Notes: generated by a model from the letters alone, not told the origin. 64,000 nucleotides of DNA from an uncultured Granulosicoccus sp. (GCA_937924505.1 CALDSR010000005.1:20082-84081), one strand, 5' to 3'. Counted from the first letter of the stretch, positions 53,073 to 61,938 are shown. Numbers and translations: made by a program.

Positions 53073-53900
53073 TCACCAACGTGTCAGCCGCCGCAACAAG
53101 CCAAGCAGGACAAACAGAAATACCAACGGGAACACCAACGTCTGCATCATGAAAACAACGATGAGACGCAGGGTATTCTCACTGATAGACTCAGCGGCGA
53201 CCTTGTATTCTTCCAGTCGTATGTCGATATCGATGCTCGATTTGACTGCCCGGTAAACATCACGGGCTCGTTCAATCAGCCCCTCCGGTTCTTCCTGAGT
53301 GCGTTCTTCCTGCACTTCCTCGTTGATCTTGCTGATCGCAACCCGTGCCTGATCCAGCTCAGCAGATGCCGCTACATAATCAGCTTCGAGAAAACTGCGG
53401 TAGACCCAGTCGTTGGCTATGGAAATCGCAGGCATCATGAAACGTAGTAGCAAGAGAAAAAGAAAAACCCTTTGCAACACCTGACGCCAGTGTGGTGAAC
53501 GGAACCAATGGATACTGGCGATAACCATTAGCCCGACAAGCGTCAGTCCGATCAACAAACCGTGCCAGGCGCTCATCGATAACAATATTTTTTGCACACC
53601 AAGTGAGCTTGTTGCCAGCATCATGATCCAGGAGAAACGCTCAACAAGATCATTGATCGGATCAAGTATTTGTCCCGGTGTGAAATTCACGCCAACACCT
53701 GCCGGCTGCAAGGCGACTTCAGTCCCTTGAGCGACCGAAATTACGCCATTTAGCCCACGCGCCAAAGCATAACCCACCAAGGCTCGCTTGAAAGCGCTGT
53801 CAACATGGCCCTGACTGACGGTGTCCGCTGTTGGCAGCCATGCCATCAATCCGGCAAATACGACAGCAACGGTGAGCAGAATACGATTTCTGACATTCAT
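53073..53900 (-). CDS. membrane protein of unknown function with coiled-coil
   Basis: 275 aa from ATG 53900. N-terminal membrane helix or signal anchor ('ILLTVAVVFAGLMAWLP'), hydrophobic segments at about 88-105, 112-130, 138-160 and 245-268, and between the last two a charged helical region ('AASAELDQARVAISKINEEVQEERTQEEPEGLIERARDVYRAVKSSIDIDIRLEEYKVAAESIS') likely to form a coiled coil on one side of the membrane. I do not recognise a named family, but the layout looks like conserved proteobacterial membrane proteins. Convergent with pncB, divergent from the OmpA-like gene. Confidence 0.75.
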   Translation of the reverse strand: MNVRNRILLTVAVVFAGLMAWLPTADTVSQGHVDSAFKRALVGYALARGLNGVISVAQGTEVALQPAGVGVNFTPGQILDPINDLVERFSWIMMLATSSLGVQKILLSMSAWHGLLIGLTLVGLMVIASIHWFRSPHWRQVLQRVFLFLLLLRFMMPAISIANDWVYRSFLEADYVAASAELDQARVAISKINEEVQEERTQEEPEGLIERARDVYRAVKSSIDIDIRLEEYKVAAESISENTLRLIVVFMMQTLVFPLVFLFVLLGLLRRLTRW

Positions 53901-53966
53901 CGAGCGCCACCATACCACCGCTATTTGACACCTTGTTTTTTTTTCGCCGTGTTCTCCAACGGTATA

Positions 53967-54484
53967 ATGAGGCCACACCAGCCACCACCTGTGCCCCACC
54001 TCTTGCAAGCGAACCCACCACTGATCGTTACTCTGATGATTTTCATGCTGCTGGTGGCAACATCTGCACTTAGTGACGAAATCCAGTCATCATCGACACA
54101 CACGAACGATAAGCCAGAAAGTGCTGCACCGAAGCTTGCCCTCGCAGTACTCAGTGGCCGTTCGTTATTTGGCAGCGGACAGACAACCCTGAGTGAGGCA
54201 GGTCGTGCTGCATTGCTTAAATTGATCGATGATCTTCATAACTATGAATCCATCGTATCGATTCGGATTGTCGGCCATACCGACAATGTCGGGAGTGAAG
54301 CTGACAACCAGGCATTATCCTTGAAGCGCGCCGAAGCTACTGCAGCAGTGATTCTACGAGCTTGACTTGTGGCACCGATCTGACCAACGCGGAATTTTCA
54401 GTTACCGTGTCCGCCGATGATTTTAATGCCGCCGATCCCGGCACTTACGAAGACACTCTGACTCTGTTCGTAGAAGCCATTTAA
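53967..54484 (+). pseudogene. OmpA-domain gene truncated and joined to the tail of an SCPU-like gene
   Basis: From ATG 53967 (or ATG 54036) the frame encodes a signal peptide and an OmpA C-terminal-like domain: 'LAVLSGRSLFGSGQTTLSEAGRAALLKLIDDL', 'IRIVGHTDNVGSEADNQALSLKRAEATAAVILRA', then TGA at 54363-54365. A complete OmpA domain should continue about 45 residues. Starting at 54362 in another frame comes 'LTCGTDLTNAEFSVTVSADDFNAADPGTYEDTLTLFVEAI' ending at TAA 54484, the typical tail of a spore-coat-protein-U-like protein (compare 'PPGIYTDFMTLVV' in the next gene). A TATAAT overlaps ATG 53967. Best read as two broken genes fused by a deletion. Confidence 0.7.
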
Positions 54485-54531
54485 ACTGTTTTTTCGTATT
54501 TCGCGAATACTCGATTCGACTGATTTGAGCA

Positions 54532-54563
54532 GGATCAGCGCAGCTTGCGAGCTGCGCTGATCC
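54532..54563. repeat. perfect 14-bp hairpin with TGCG loop
   Basis: Arms 54532-54545 and 54550-54563 are exact reverse complements around TGCG. It lies between the SCPU remnant and the next SCPU gene. No T-tract on either strand; it resembles a REP-type element more than a terminator. No second copy noticed in the window. Confidence 0.6.
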
Positions 54564-54611
54564 ATCGATGCAGCATTAGCCGCTGAAACGAATATCGCGA
54601 TAATCGTTAAA

Positions 54612-55169
54612 ATGACCACCCCTACAATCAAGCAGTTGATCCAAGGCTTTGGCCATGCGCTAATCTTCGGTATGCTTGTTGTCGTGTTCCAGACGGCGCG
54701 GGCACAATCCAGCGTGGATTCCGATATCACGATGGTCAAGACCGAAGCTGTCAAGATCAGTAACATTGACGATTGGTTGATTGGCGTTTATACAGCGACC
54801 GACACCATCACCGGAGCGGCCTTCAGATGGGATGCACAATGTGTGTACTCCTCCACCGGTGCCTACCGCATCGAACTGACCAGCGCCAACGGTGGCAACC
54901 AGCTTCATCTGCTTAATAACGCAGGTGATCGGATGCGGTACTTCTTGTACACCTTTCATCGGCGCGGCTCGACTTACACAATCGAACGCTTTACGGATAC
55001 GGTGGTCAATATCAATAATCTGAGTGGAAGTTTGTCTCTGACCTGCGCTGACGAACGAGTAGCAGGCACAAACCTCTGGTTTACGCCTGTCGTGTTCGCT
55101 GGCGATTTCAATGTCGCCCCTCCAGGTATTTACACGGATTTCATGACCTTGGTCGTCAGTCCGGAATAA
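54612..55169 (+). CDS. secreted spore-coat-protein-U-like (SCPU) domain protein
   Basis: 185 aa. Signal peptide ('HALIFGMLVVVFQTARAQ', cleavage near 32). Mature part has the SCPU/CsuA-like pattern: 'ISNIDDWLIGVY', 'FRWDAQCVYSSTGAYRIELTSANGG', 'MRYFLYTFHR', 'LSLTCADERVAGTNLWFTPVVFAGDFNVAPPGIYTDFMTLVVSPE', with two Cys that can form a disulfide. Such beta-sandwich proteins are found in chaperone-usher pili of the Csu type. No chaperone or usher gene is present here. Exported; function inferred as a surface or matrix component. Confidence 0.7.
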   Translation: MTTPTIKQLIQGFGHALIFGMLVVVFQTARAQSSVDSDITMVKTEAVKISNIDDWLIGVYTATDTITGAAFRWDAQCVYSSTGAYRIELTSANGGNQLHLLNNAGDRMRYFLYTFHRRGSTYTIERFTDTVVNINNLSGSLSLTCADERVAGTNLWFTPVVFAGDFNVAPPGIYTDFMTLVVSPE

Positions 55170-55229
55170 GATAGAGTCAGGCACGAATTCTGTAGGGAGA
55201 CAAGAGTCGAGGACAGCTGACCCACTCAC

Positions 55230-55694
55230 ATGCCAACGCCCAGATTGATCGCGGTACTGATGATTGCCCTCGTGGCGGGTGGTGCATGGGCCAATGGCGC
55301 CATTATCAAAGACGAACTATTCATCGGTGTGTGGTCGCCCTTTCGCGCAAGATGGGAAACCAAGGTACCAGTCTGCGTCTGGAATGAAGATGGCAAAACC
55401 TTGTATCAGGTCAGTGCGACCGGCAGCAACGGAAACACAGATTTTCGTTTGAGTAATGACGTCAATAACACGATTCAATACCGGGTCTTTTGGCATACCG
55501 GCCGAGCGTTCAACCGCCGTGAACGTTTGCAGCCGAATATCCTGTCTCGCAGTAGCTATCCATTTAGCACCTCCGCGCAGTGTGTCGATGGTCCCAGTGC
55601 ACTCATCCGAGTTCGGCTTAATCGACGGGCGGTTGATACGGCCCCACCGGGGATCTACAACGATCAGTTGGTACTGACCATTTCACCCCTATAA
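55230..55694 (+). CDS. secreted SCPU-like domain protein, second copy
   Basis: 154 aa. Signal peptide 'PRLIAVLMIALVAGGAWA'. Same pattern as the preceding gene: 'DELFIGVWSPF', 'VPVCVWNEDGKTLYQVSATGSNG', 'IQYRVFWHTG', 'SAQCVDGPSALIRVRLN', 'APPGIYNDQLVLTISPL', with a Cys pair at equivalent places. The two copies are clearly related but well diverged. Same strand, 60-base gap. Confidence 0.7.
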   Translation: MPTPRLIAVLMIALVAGGAWANGAIIKDELFIGVWSPFRARWETKVPVCVWNEDGKTLYQVSATGSNGNTDFRLSNDVNNTIQYRVFWHTGRAFNRRERLQPNILSRSSYPFSTSAQCVDGPSALIRVRLNRRAVDTAPPGIYNDQLVLTISPL

Positions 55695-55716
55695 GCAATG
55701 GCCAGGCACCTAAGCG

Positions 55717-56445
55717 CTAGTCAAGATATCGGACAAAATCGTCAGAGGGTACTCGCGTTGTCACGAGTGTATTTTCAACCGCCGAAGCATCTGCGTATCC
55801 GATAGCCATACCACAGACAACCACTTCTTCGTCGCTCAAGGGCAGCACTCTTCGGATTGCGTGATGGTAGTCAGGCCAGGCGGCCTGTGGGCAAGTATGA
55901 AGCCCAGCTTCTCTTGCCAGAAGCATGATGTTCTGCAAGAACATACCGTAGTCCAGCCAGCTGCCAGTAGCAAGATCCTTGTGCACGGTGAACATAAGCC
56001 CCATGGGAGCGTCGAAGAACTGATAATTGCGTCGATGTTGCTGATGTGTTTTCTCTCTGTCGCCCTTTTTGATGTCAAGTAAGCCGTACAGATCCCAGCC
56101 CACTTGACGTCGTCTCGATACATACGGCTCAAACCAGCTAGAAGGATAATAGGCAACGTCCGGTTCGGGTTTGGTGCCCGGATTATCAAAGTCCTGACAC
56201 ACAGACTCGCACAGCGCATCGCGAGTATCACCCGTCATTACGTAAACCTTCCACGGCTGCATGTTGACACCACTTGGCGCTCGTGCCGCTGTTTCGAGTA
56301 CTTGCGCTATTATTTTTTTAGGCACTGGAGTATCGAGAAAAGCTCTTATAGAACGCCGTGTTTCCACAGCTCGGCTGACCGATTCAGCATCATCGTAGCT
56401 GACAAATTTATCCTGGTTCACGTGAATTATCGAGTCCGACCCCAC
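55717..56445 (-). CDS. nitroreductase family protein
   Basis: 242 aa, GTG start at 56445 (another GTG at 56421 possible). FMN-binding nitroreductase: 'VSRAVETRRSIRAFLDTPVPKKIIAQVLETAARAPSGVNMQPWKVYVMTG' (R-R-S-x-R and P-S-x-x-N-x-Q-P-W), 'GSWLDYGMFLQNIMLLAREAGLHTCPQAAW', and 'LPLSDEEVVVCGMAIGYAD'. NAD(P)H-dependent reductase of nitro or quinone compounds; natural substrate unknown. Convergent with the SCPU genes. Confidence 0.93.
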   Translation of the reverse strand: MGSDSIIHVNQDKFVSYDDAESVSRAVETRRSIRAFLDTPVPKKIIAQVLETAARAPSGVNMQPWKVYVMTGDTRDALCESVCQDFDNPGTKPEPDVAYYPSSWFEPYVSRRRQVGWDLYGLLDIKKGDREKTHQQHRRNYQFFDAPMGLMFTVHKDLATGSWLDYGMFLQNIMLLAREAGLHTCPQAAWPDYHHAIRRVLPLSDEEVVVCGMAIGYADASAVENTLVTTRVPSDDFVRYLD

Positions 56446-56518
56446 TGGATGCGGGATAACCCTAGCTTGACAAGACTTTGATTGTCAATACGATCAAGGA
56501 AAATCAGGGATACCACGG

Positions 56519-57415
56519 CTATTCGACTCTGTGATCTCCACTTAATTTTCCCGCTGTTGTCACGCCGGCCTTTGCGAGCTCAGCATGCGACGGGATCCAT
56601 AAGGATTCATGATCATGCGAATACATTTCGTTTAAAAATGCCGGCGTAACCTTCTGAAGAGCGAATCGCTGTTTATCCTTACCGGCCTCAATGATCGGGT
56701 CTATCCACGGATAGTAATAAGGCGTTTCAAGCTGGTATTGATGAAATCCAAGTGCCGCCTTTGCTCCAAGAGAGCGAACTCCACCGCTGATATAAACGAG
56801 CGTGCAGGCCGAGAAGCAGTTACCGTCTACATGGGTATTCAATCCATTGCCCAAGATCGAATTTGCCATGCCTCGTGCTTCAACGATAACCCCTCCATCG
56901 CTTTCGAGCATAATGGTTCGAACGCTCGGATGCGCAGCAAGTATCGAGACAAAATCCCGAGTCGCGCCAAAAGTGATGTCACCCGTGAATGCAAGCATCT
57001 CGTTGTTCAGCAATGTCAGGGTGTACGATTTGGCGGAAGATTCACTCGTATGCACCGCCCCTCGCTGAGCGCGATTGTGCTGATAGCTCATGCTAAGCAT
57101 TCCATCCATGACAGGGATCACGGTTATCAACAGACCAAAGAAAACGACATACAAATTCAAAGCTGAGCCTGAATAACCAACGCGTGAACTGGCAGATCGA
57201 AAACAGCCTGTAAATTGCCAGACAAGTAATAGCACCCACAGCGATGAGGTGAGAATCAGGACGATCTTACCAAGAACCGGATCCAACAAGAGCCTTGTCA
57301 ATGCCAACCAATCCTGCATGGCAAGCAAGACCGCATTGGGCAATAGAGTATTGATGAACAGTGAACGAAATACAGCGAAATCACCGTTCCAATGCCTACT
57401 TACAAAGCTCATCAT
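56519..57415 (-). CDS. membrane protein with ClpP/crotonase-like periplasmic domain
   Basis: 298 aa from ATG 57415. N-terminal region with 'FVSRHWNGDFAVFRSLFINTLLPNAVL' and about three to four membrane helices up to residue 120, then a periplasmic ClpP-fold domain: 'LTLLNNEMLAFTGDITFGATRDFVSILAAHPSVRTIMLESDGGVIVEARGMANSI' and 'THVDGNCFSACTLVYISGGVRSLGAKAALGFHQY'. The 'CFSACT.VY..G..R......LGFH' block, with a Ser in the nucleophile position and a His in 'GFHQY', matches the COG3904-type predicted periplasmic proteins. Protease activity is possible but not shown. Confidence 0.75.
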   Translation of the reverse strand: MMSFVSRHWNGDFAVFRSLFINTLLPNAVLLAMQDWLALTRLLLDPVLGKIVLILTSSLWVLLLVWQFTGCFRSASSRVGYSGSALNLYVVFFGLLITVIPVMDGMLSMSYQHNRAQRGAVHTSESSAKSYTLTLLNNEMLAFTGDITFGATRDFVSILAAHPSVRTIMLESDGGVIVEARGMANSILGNGLNTHVDGNCFSACTLVYISGGVRSLGAKAALGFHQYQLETPYYYPWIDPIIEAGKDKQRFALQKVTPAFLNEMYSHDHESLWIPSHAELAKAGVTTAGKLSGDHRVE

Positions 57416-57709
57416 CAGTGCAGTAAACCATACCCCAAATCCAGTCGACCTGACAGGTGAACAGAATACACCCCGCGAACGCTGGAGCCGGTGGTAAAAT
57501 CCATGGCCACACGGCCACAACCCCCGCCGCGGTAAGAAATTGTGTCGTTCAGTACAACCACGGGAAGCCTGTGTTAGGCGGAGTGTGAAGCAGGTCTATT
57601 GCTTGCTTTGACTTTCTGACGAAATCACAAGCAGATCGTAGAATCTGGCGGTAGCAATATTCCTGTATCAACCAATGGGGAAAGAATTTCCACAAGGATT
57701 CAAACACCG

Positions 57710-58768
57710 GTGAATGAACCAGTAACATCTGCGAACCGCAGCGATGCGGCCGTTAGCACGGTCACGAGTAAAAGAATCGCTGTCTGGGACGGATGGCGTG
57801 GTATCGCAATTTCCATGGTTCTCTGTGGCCATTTTTACGACATCAAATGGTTGTGGGAAGACCGCATGGGCGTCGATATTTTCTTCGTTCTATCCGGCAT
57901 GTTGATGAGTATTATCCTGTTCGACAAAAGACAATCCCTCAAAGATTTTTACATTCGACGCTTGAGCAGGATCTATCCGGCTTTGCTGATCTTTGTTTTG
58001 ACCATATTCGGCTTCGCAGCGCTGATGTCACTACCGTTCACAGGCTCAGAATTTATCTCGAGCCTGTTGTTCTTGCGCACTTATTTCCCCGTCGAGCCTG
58101 GGATCTGGGATACCCCGGTGACCATTGGCCATCTGTGGTCATTAAACGTTGAAGAGCACGCCTACCTATTTCTGAGCTTGCTGACACTGCTGATGATCAA
58201 CCGGCGTCATATTGCACATGTGCTTCTGCTATTGACCGTGATCAGCATCGCACTCAGTTTCTACAAATATTTCACTTTGCCAGCAGACGCCTTCACTCTG
58301 CATTTGATAAGAACCGAAAGTTCAGTCGTTTTCATATTCGTTTCAGCCGCCTATGGCTTGCTGTACAGACAAGCCCGATGGTCGGTACATCCATTACTAC
58401 CTCTCGCGTGTTTTCTTGCAGCTATGCTCTGCTACGCAGAGAGTGCGCCGACATGGCTGATATTTGCGGTCTCCCCCCTTTTGCTTGCTATCAGCATCAA
58501 TCACCTGGAGCAGGTGCCAGAACTTATCAGCCGCTTGTTGTCCTTCACCCCGCTTCGCTATATTGGCTTGTGGTCCTACTCGGTTTACCTGTGGCAACAG
58601 TTCTTCTACGAATATTCCTGGAAAATACCGGGTGGTCCGATAGTTGCGGTGCTTCTCGCCATTGCAGTGGGCGCCGCATCATACTATTTTCTTGAAAATC
58701 CGGTACGCCACTGGATCAACGCAAAATGGTCTGCGAAGCCACAGTACAGGACCGGTTCGACAGCATAA
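57710..58768 (+). CDS. acyltransferase family 3 (OafA/YrhL type)
   Basis: 352 aa, GTG start. About ten membrane helices. 'IAVWDGWRGIAISMVLCGHFYD' contains the R and catalytic-type H of the acyltransferase-3 first helix; 'GVDIFFVLSGMLMSIILFDK', 'FYIRRLSRIYPALLIFVL' (R-R-x-x-R-I-x-P) and 'TIGHLWSLNVEEHAYLFLSLL' (W-S-L-x-x-E) follow. O-acylates a surface polysaccharide or glycolipid. Two bases separate its stop from the next gene. Confidence 0.93.
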   Translation: MNEPVTSANRSDAAVSTVTSKRIAVWDGWRGIAISMVLCGHFYDIKWLWEDRMGVDIFFVLSGMLMSIILFDKRQSLKDFYIRRLSRIYPALLIFVLTIFGFAALMSLPFTGSEFISSLLFLRTYFPVEPGIWDTPVTIGHLWSLNVEEHAYLFLSLLTLLMINRRHIAHVLLLLTVISIALSFYKYFTLPADAFTLHLIRTESSVVFIFVSAAYGLLYRQARWSVHPLLPLACFLAAMLCYAESAPTWLIFAVSPLLLAISINHLEQVPELISRLLSFTPLRYIGLWSYSVYLWQQFFYEYSWKIPGGPIVAVLLAIAVGAASYYFLENPVRHWINAKWSAKPQYRTGSTA

Positions 58769-58770
58769 AA

Positions 58771-59949
58771 ATGATAAAGCTTGAAGAAACTGGCTGGATG
58801 CAAGCAATCGCATTCGCGACCATGCTGGTCTCTAGTATCGCAATATTCTGGTACTCGTTTACCAATCCCATTGATCACTGGGACATGCTTGCCTATGCAG
58901 GCTCGGTACTGTCACTTGGCGATATCGACCCGATTGCGTTACACGCAACCGTCTACAGCGAGATGCAGGCCTTCACAAGCGAAGCACAGTTTGAACTCCT
59001 GACCAAATCCACTTCTTACCGCGCAACCATGTACGAAGATGCTGCGGCGTTTTATCAACAGATACCCTTTTTCAAAATACGCGCCTTGTTCGTCTGGATG
59101 CTGTGGGCGGCAACCCAAACAGGCTTGGGTGCCTACGAGACGATGCACCTGCTATCAGCAGGATTCACGAGCGCGGCTTTTTTTATCGTGTATCTGGCGT
59201 TCCGTAAACACGTACATTCGCTATTTTGGGTTATCTCGCCTTATCTTTATTACGAATTCACTCAAAGCTTTTATGTACCGCGCTCAGGTGGCGTTGACGC
59301 ATTATCCTTTTTTTGGGTTGCATTGATTTGCATAGCCTATGTCCGGTATCGACGCATACTGCTACCCTTGCTTGCCTTGTCAGTACTTGTTCGCACTGAC
59401 CTGATTCTGTTTATCGCGCCGCTATTCCTGCTTCTGTATATTGAGAATCGTTCGACGTGGCGCCAACTTTTATTCTGGGGTATAGCAACGCTCGCACTAT
59501 ATACAGGCGTCAACAACTGGGCAGGCAATTACGGTTGGCACACCGTCGTTTACTACGTGTTCGTGACTGACATGCAGGCAACGCATCCTGAAACCTATTC
59601 TGACTATCACATCTCACTAAGCGAATACCTGGACTTCCTGATCTATCCAAGATACTGGATCAACAAATGGTTTTGGGTAGGCCTGGGATCCGCCTGTGCG
59701 GCAGTTTCACTTTTTCACTTAAAAGGCGGCTGGATATCCCTCGAGGGAAATACGACGAGACACCAGCTACAACGCATAATAATAATCGGTGCAGTGTGCT
59801 TTTTGTACTCACTGGCGCACTATTTACTATTCCCGGCGGTCTTCATGCGTTTTTTCTTTGGACAATGCTTCCTGATGAGCATTTCGCTCATGAGTGCGCT
59901 GAGCTTTGCCACAGCTCGTGAGTACGTAGCAGACCCACTGACACGCTGA
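58771..59949 (+). CDS. polytopic membrane protein, possible GT-C-type transferase
   Basis: 392 aa from ATG 58771. Nine to eleven hydrophobic segments; first helix 'MQAIAFATMLVSSIAIFWYSF' followed by an outer loop with 'NPIDHWDMLAYAGSVLSL', an acidic motif in the place where GT-C glycosyltransferases carry their D/E residues. Other marks: 'YVPRSGGVDALSFFWVALICIAYVRYRRILLPLLALSVLVRTDLILF'. I cannot name a family with certainty. Co-transcription with the acyltransferase suggests a shared role in decorating a surface glycan. Confidence 0.7.
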   Translation: MIKLEETGWMQAIAFATMLVSSIAIFWYSFTNPIDHWDMLAYAGSVLSLGDIDPIALHATVYSEMQAFTSEAQFELLTKSTSYRATMYEDAAAFYQQIPFFKIRALFVWMLWAATQTGLGAYETMHLLSAGFTSAAFFIVYLAFRKHVHSLFWVISPYLYYEFTQSFYVPRSGGVDALSFFWVALICIAYVRYRRILLPLLALSVLVRTDLILFIAPLFLLLYIENRSTWRQLLFWGIATLALYTGVNNWAGNYGWHTVVYYVFVTDMQATHPETYSDYHISLSEYLDFLIYPRYWINKWFWVGLGSACAAVSLFHLKGGWISLEGNTTRHQLQRIIIIGAVCFLYSLAHYLLFPAVFMRFFFGQCFLMSISLMSALSFATAREYVADPLTR

Positions 59950-59960
59950 CACGCTGAGAA

Positions 59961-59980
59961 AAAACAGGGACAACTGTTTT
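59961..59980 (+). terminator. weak hairpin after the acyltransferase operon
   Basis: AAAACAG (59961-59967) pairs with CTGTTTT (59974-59980); the T-run is part of the stem. Eleven bases after the stop. Confidence 0.5.
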
Positions 59981-60027
59981 ATCAAGCCGACGTCACTATC
60001 AATAAAAACGCGCTCAGTTAGCCAACA

Positions 60028-60870
60028 TCATCCGGCAAAGAGCGCGTCACCTTCTACCGTGATGCGATGCATCAGTCGACGTTTGCCAGGATAGTCGTTC
60101 AATGCCATATGCCAGGTTGCCCGGTTGTCCCAAAATGCAACCGACCCAGGCTGCCACTTGAATCGATAAAGATTTTTCTCTCGCTGACAATGCTTGTAGA
60201 GGATCTGCAAAAGTGCTGCACTGTCAGATTCCGAGAGCTCATTGATATGCAGCGTAAAATCAGGGTTGACGTAGATCGCAGGTTTGCCACTGATCGGATG
60301 TCGGATTACCACTGGATGTACAGCATCCTGCGTGGCGGCATCCGCGTTACCCAGGCGACCAGCCAGATCGCTCTTGTTTTGGTTTTCGTAAGCTTTGGCA
60401 CCGAAGGCATGCCGGCTTGAATGAGTTGCTGTCAGTCCATCGATTTCTTCTTTCAGCTTATCAGGGAGGCCTTCATAGGCCGCGAACATACTGGAAAAAA
60501 TAGTGTCACCACCGGAATCCGGTAATTCTCTCGCAACCAGAATGGAACCAAGTGCAGGTATCTGATCATAGCTATGATCAGTGTGCCACTGCTCACCAAT
60601 ATTTTTGGTCTGATCCGCCTCCTTACGGACTTCAGCAATTTCCGGATAATCAGCGGTCGGTTTAAAAAAACGGTTGATATTTATAGTGCCAAAGCATCTC
60701 GCAAAAGCTATATGTTCTTCCGGCGTTAGCGACTGATCGCGAAAAAATAGCACGCCATATTCGCCCAAGGCCTCTTTCAGTAACGCCACAGGGAGCGACG
60801 ACAGATCCGCCAGATTCAATCCACTGACGTAGGCACCTACGCCCGAAGCAGGTTCTACATGGGCTGACAT
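60028..60870 (-). CDS. TauD/TfdA-family 2-oxoglutarate-dependent dioxygenase
   Basis: 280 aa from ATG 60870, with GAGGTG upstream. 'YGVLFFRDQSLTPEEHIAFARCFG', iron motif 'QWHTDHSYDQIPALGSIL' (H-x-D), 'GGDTIFSSMFAAYEGLPDKLKEEIDGL', second His in 'DNRATWHMALNDYPGKRRLMHRITV' with the 2-oxoglutarate-binding Arg. All catalytic residues are present. Hydroxylates or desulfonates/dealkylates a small acid; substrate unknown. No transporter neighbours. Confidence 0.92.
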   Translation of the reverse strand: MSAHVEPASGVGAYVSGLNLADLSSLPVALLKEALGEYGVLFFRDQSLTPEEHIAFARCFGTININRFFKPTADYPEIAEVRKEADQTKNIGEQWHTDHSYDQIPALGSILVARELPDSGGDTIFSSMFAAYEGLPDKLKEEIDGLTATHSSRHAFGAKAYENQNKSDLAGRLGNADAATQDAVHPVVIRHPISGKPAIYVNPDFTLHINELSESDSAALLQILYKHCQREKNLYRFKWQPGSVAFWDNRATWHMALNDYPGKRRLMHRITVEGDALFAG

Positions 60871-60871
60871 C

Positions 60872-60888
60872 AAATCACCTCGTGATTT
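60872..60888. promoter_or_regulatory. palindrome over the ribosome-binding site of the TauD-like gene
   Basis: AAATCAC-CTC-GTGATTT, perfect 7-bp arms; the minus-strand loop/arm contains the GAGGTG Shine-Dalgarno. Could be an operator or an RNA structure that hides the site. Confidence 0.4.
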
Positions 60889-60949
60889 TACTATGGTCTT
60901 GTCTGGATACTATACGATAGAACTCGACAGATTAACCACACAGGCTGAT

Positions 60950-61192
60950 TCAATACATTATTTTCAAGGCGATGTAAGGGACTAGATTAAAAACCAAAAA
61001 CAAAACCTTGTACAGCCCGATAAACGAATACATCGCAAAATGGTAGCTGTCTCTCGTCATAGGAAACCATCTACTTTGCAAACGATAAACCCTATCCGGC
61101 ATCAAGATACAAAATGACGACCATAGAACAAGGACCATACCGTTTATTACACAACACCACATCAGCAACGAGGTAAGCGACTCAACATTCAT
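60950..61192 (-). CDS. DUF6868-type small membrane protein
   Basis: 80 aa, ATG 61192 with AGGAAG upstream. Two membrane helices (about 6-30 and 50-78). 'MWCCVINGMVLVLWSSFCIL', 'RVYRLQSRWFPMTRDSYHFAMYSFIGLYKVLFLVFNLVPYIAL' matches the short proteobacterial family I know as DUF6868 (the 'Y-S-F-I-G-L-Y-K' and 'N-L-V-P-Y-I-A-L' blocks are diagnostic). Function unknown. Confidence 0.8.
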   Translation of the reverse strand: MNVESLTSLLMWCCVINGMVLVLWSSFCILMPDRVYRLQSRWFPMTRDSYHFAMYSFIGLYKVLFLVFNLVPYIALKIMY

Positions 61193-61234
61193 GTTTACTT
61201 CCTGATTTCACTAGCACCAACGTTGTCAATGTAA

Positions 61235-61630
61235 TTACAACCACTCTGAACGATTACCTCCCAACTCGTCTCTCAACTTTCGATCCAGGCGGTCATACTC
61301 TTGCAGATATTTATGACAAGCTCCAGAACCCGCCCCACAAGTTAATTGAGTTTGCACGCTCCAACTACCATCTTCGCTTCTTTTCGCCTTTCTTTCTACA
61401 AAAGAGGGGTGGGCAAAGTGACCGTCTGGAGTGAAAACCCATAGAACAATTTCGTTTCTACTCTCAATTGTAAACTTGCTCCAGCCATTATTCTGAAATT
61501 CCCGAACTGATCGATCACCGCGCAACTCATGCAGCTTTGTCTGATACTTATTACTCTTTTCGACCATGGAAGCGCATGACACCAGAAACACACATAGCAT
61601 CACACCAATGTGCATTCGTAGATTAGACAT
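61235..61630 (-). CDS. small putative lipoprotein
   Basis: 131 aa from ATG 61630 (AGGT upstream). Lipoprotein signal peptide 'MHIGVMLCVFLVSCASM' with Cys near 19. The mature part is charged ('KLHELRGDRSVREFQNNGWSKFTIESRNEIVLWVFTPDGHFAHPSFVERKAKRSEDGSW') and includes two more Cys ('LTCGAGSGACHKYL'). No family recognised. It lies in the AT-rich right-hand patch, as a single gene. Confidence 0.6.
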   Translation of the reverse strand: MSNLRMHIGVMLCVFLVSCASMVEKSNKYQTKLHELRGDRSVREFQNNGWSKFTIESRNEIVLWVFTPDGHFAHPSFVERKAKRSEDGSWSVQTQLTCGAGSGACHKYLQEYDRLDRKLRDELGGNRSEWL

Positions 61631-61938
61631 ACCTGACACCATTCATACATGACTTTGACATATTTGCAAAAATAATCAAATAGAGTCAATTTACGAAAAA
61701 CATTAAACGGAAAAATATAAGGTCTATCACAATTTTCAAAACGAAACAGCAACACTCTCAGCTCAGCGCTCAGCCGGGCACCGTACAATCATAACATTTT
61801 GCTAATTAGCATCTTGCTCATCAGTCAAACCGCCATACGAGATAGGTTTACAAACATGGAAAATCGACAAAACGCTAACTTTCGAGCCAAACAACCCTGA
61901 AATACAGTTCCAAGCACAGAGATTCAAGTAACCGCGAA
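61631..61938. other. AT-rich intergenic stretch
   Basis: About 308 bases, clearly richer in A+T than the rest of the window. No credible gene, terminator or repeat seen. It carries the upstream region of the lipoprotein gene. Confidence 0.4.
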
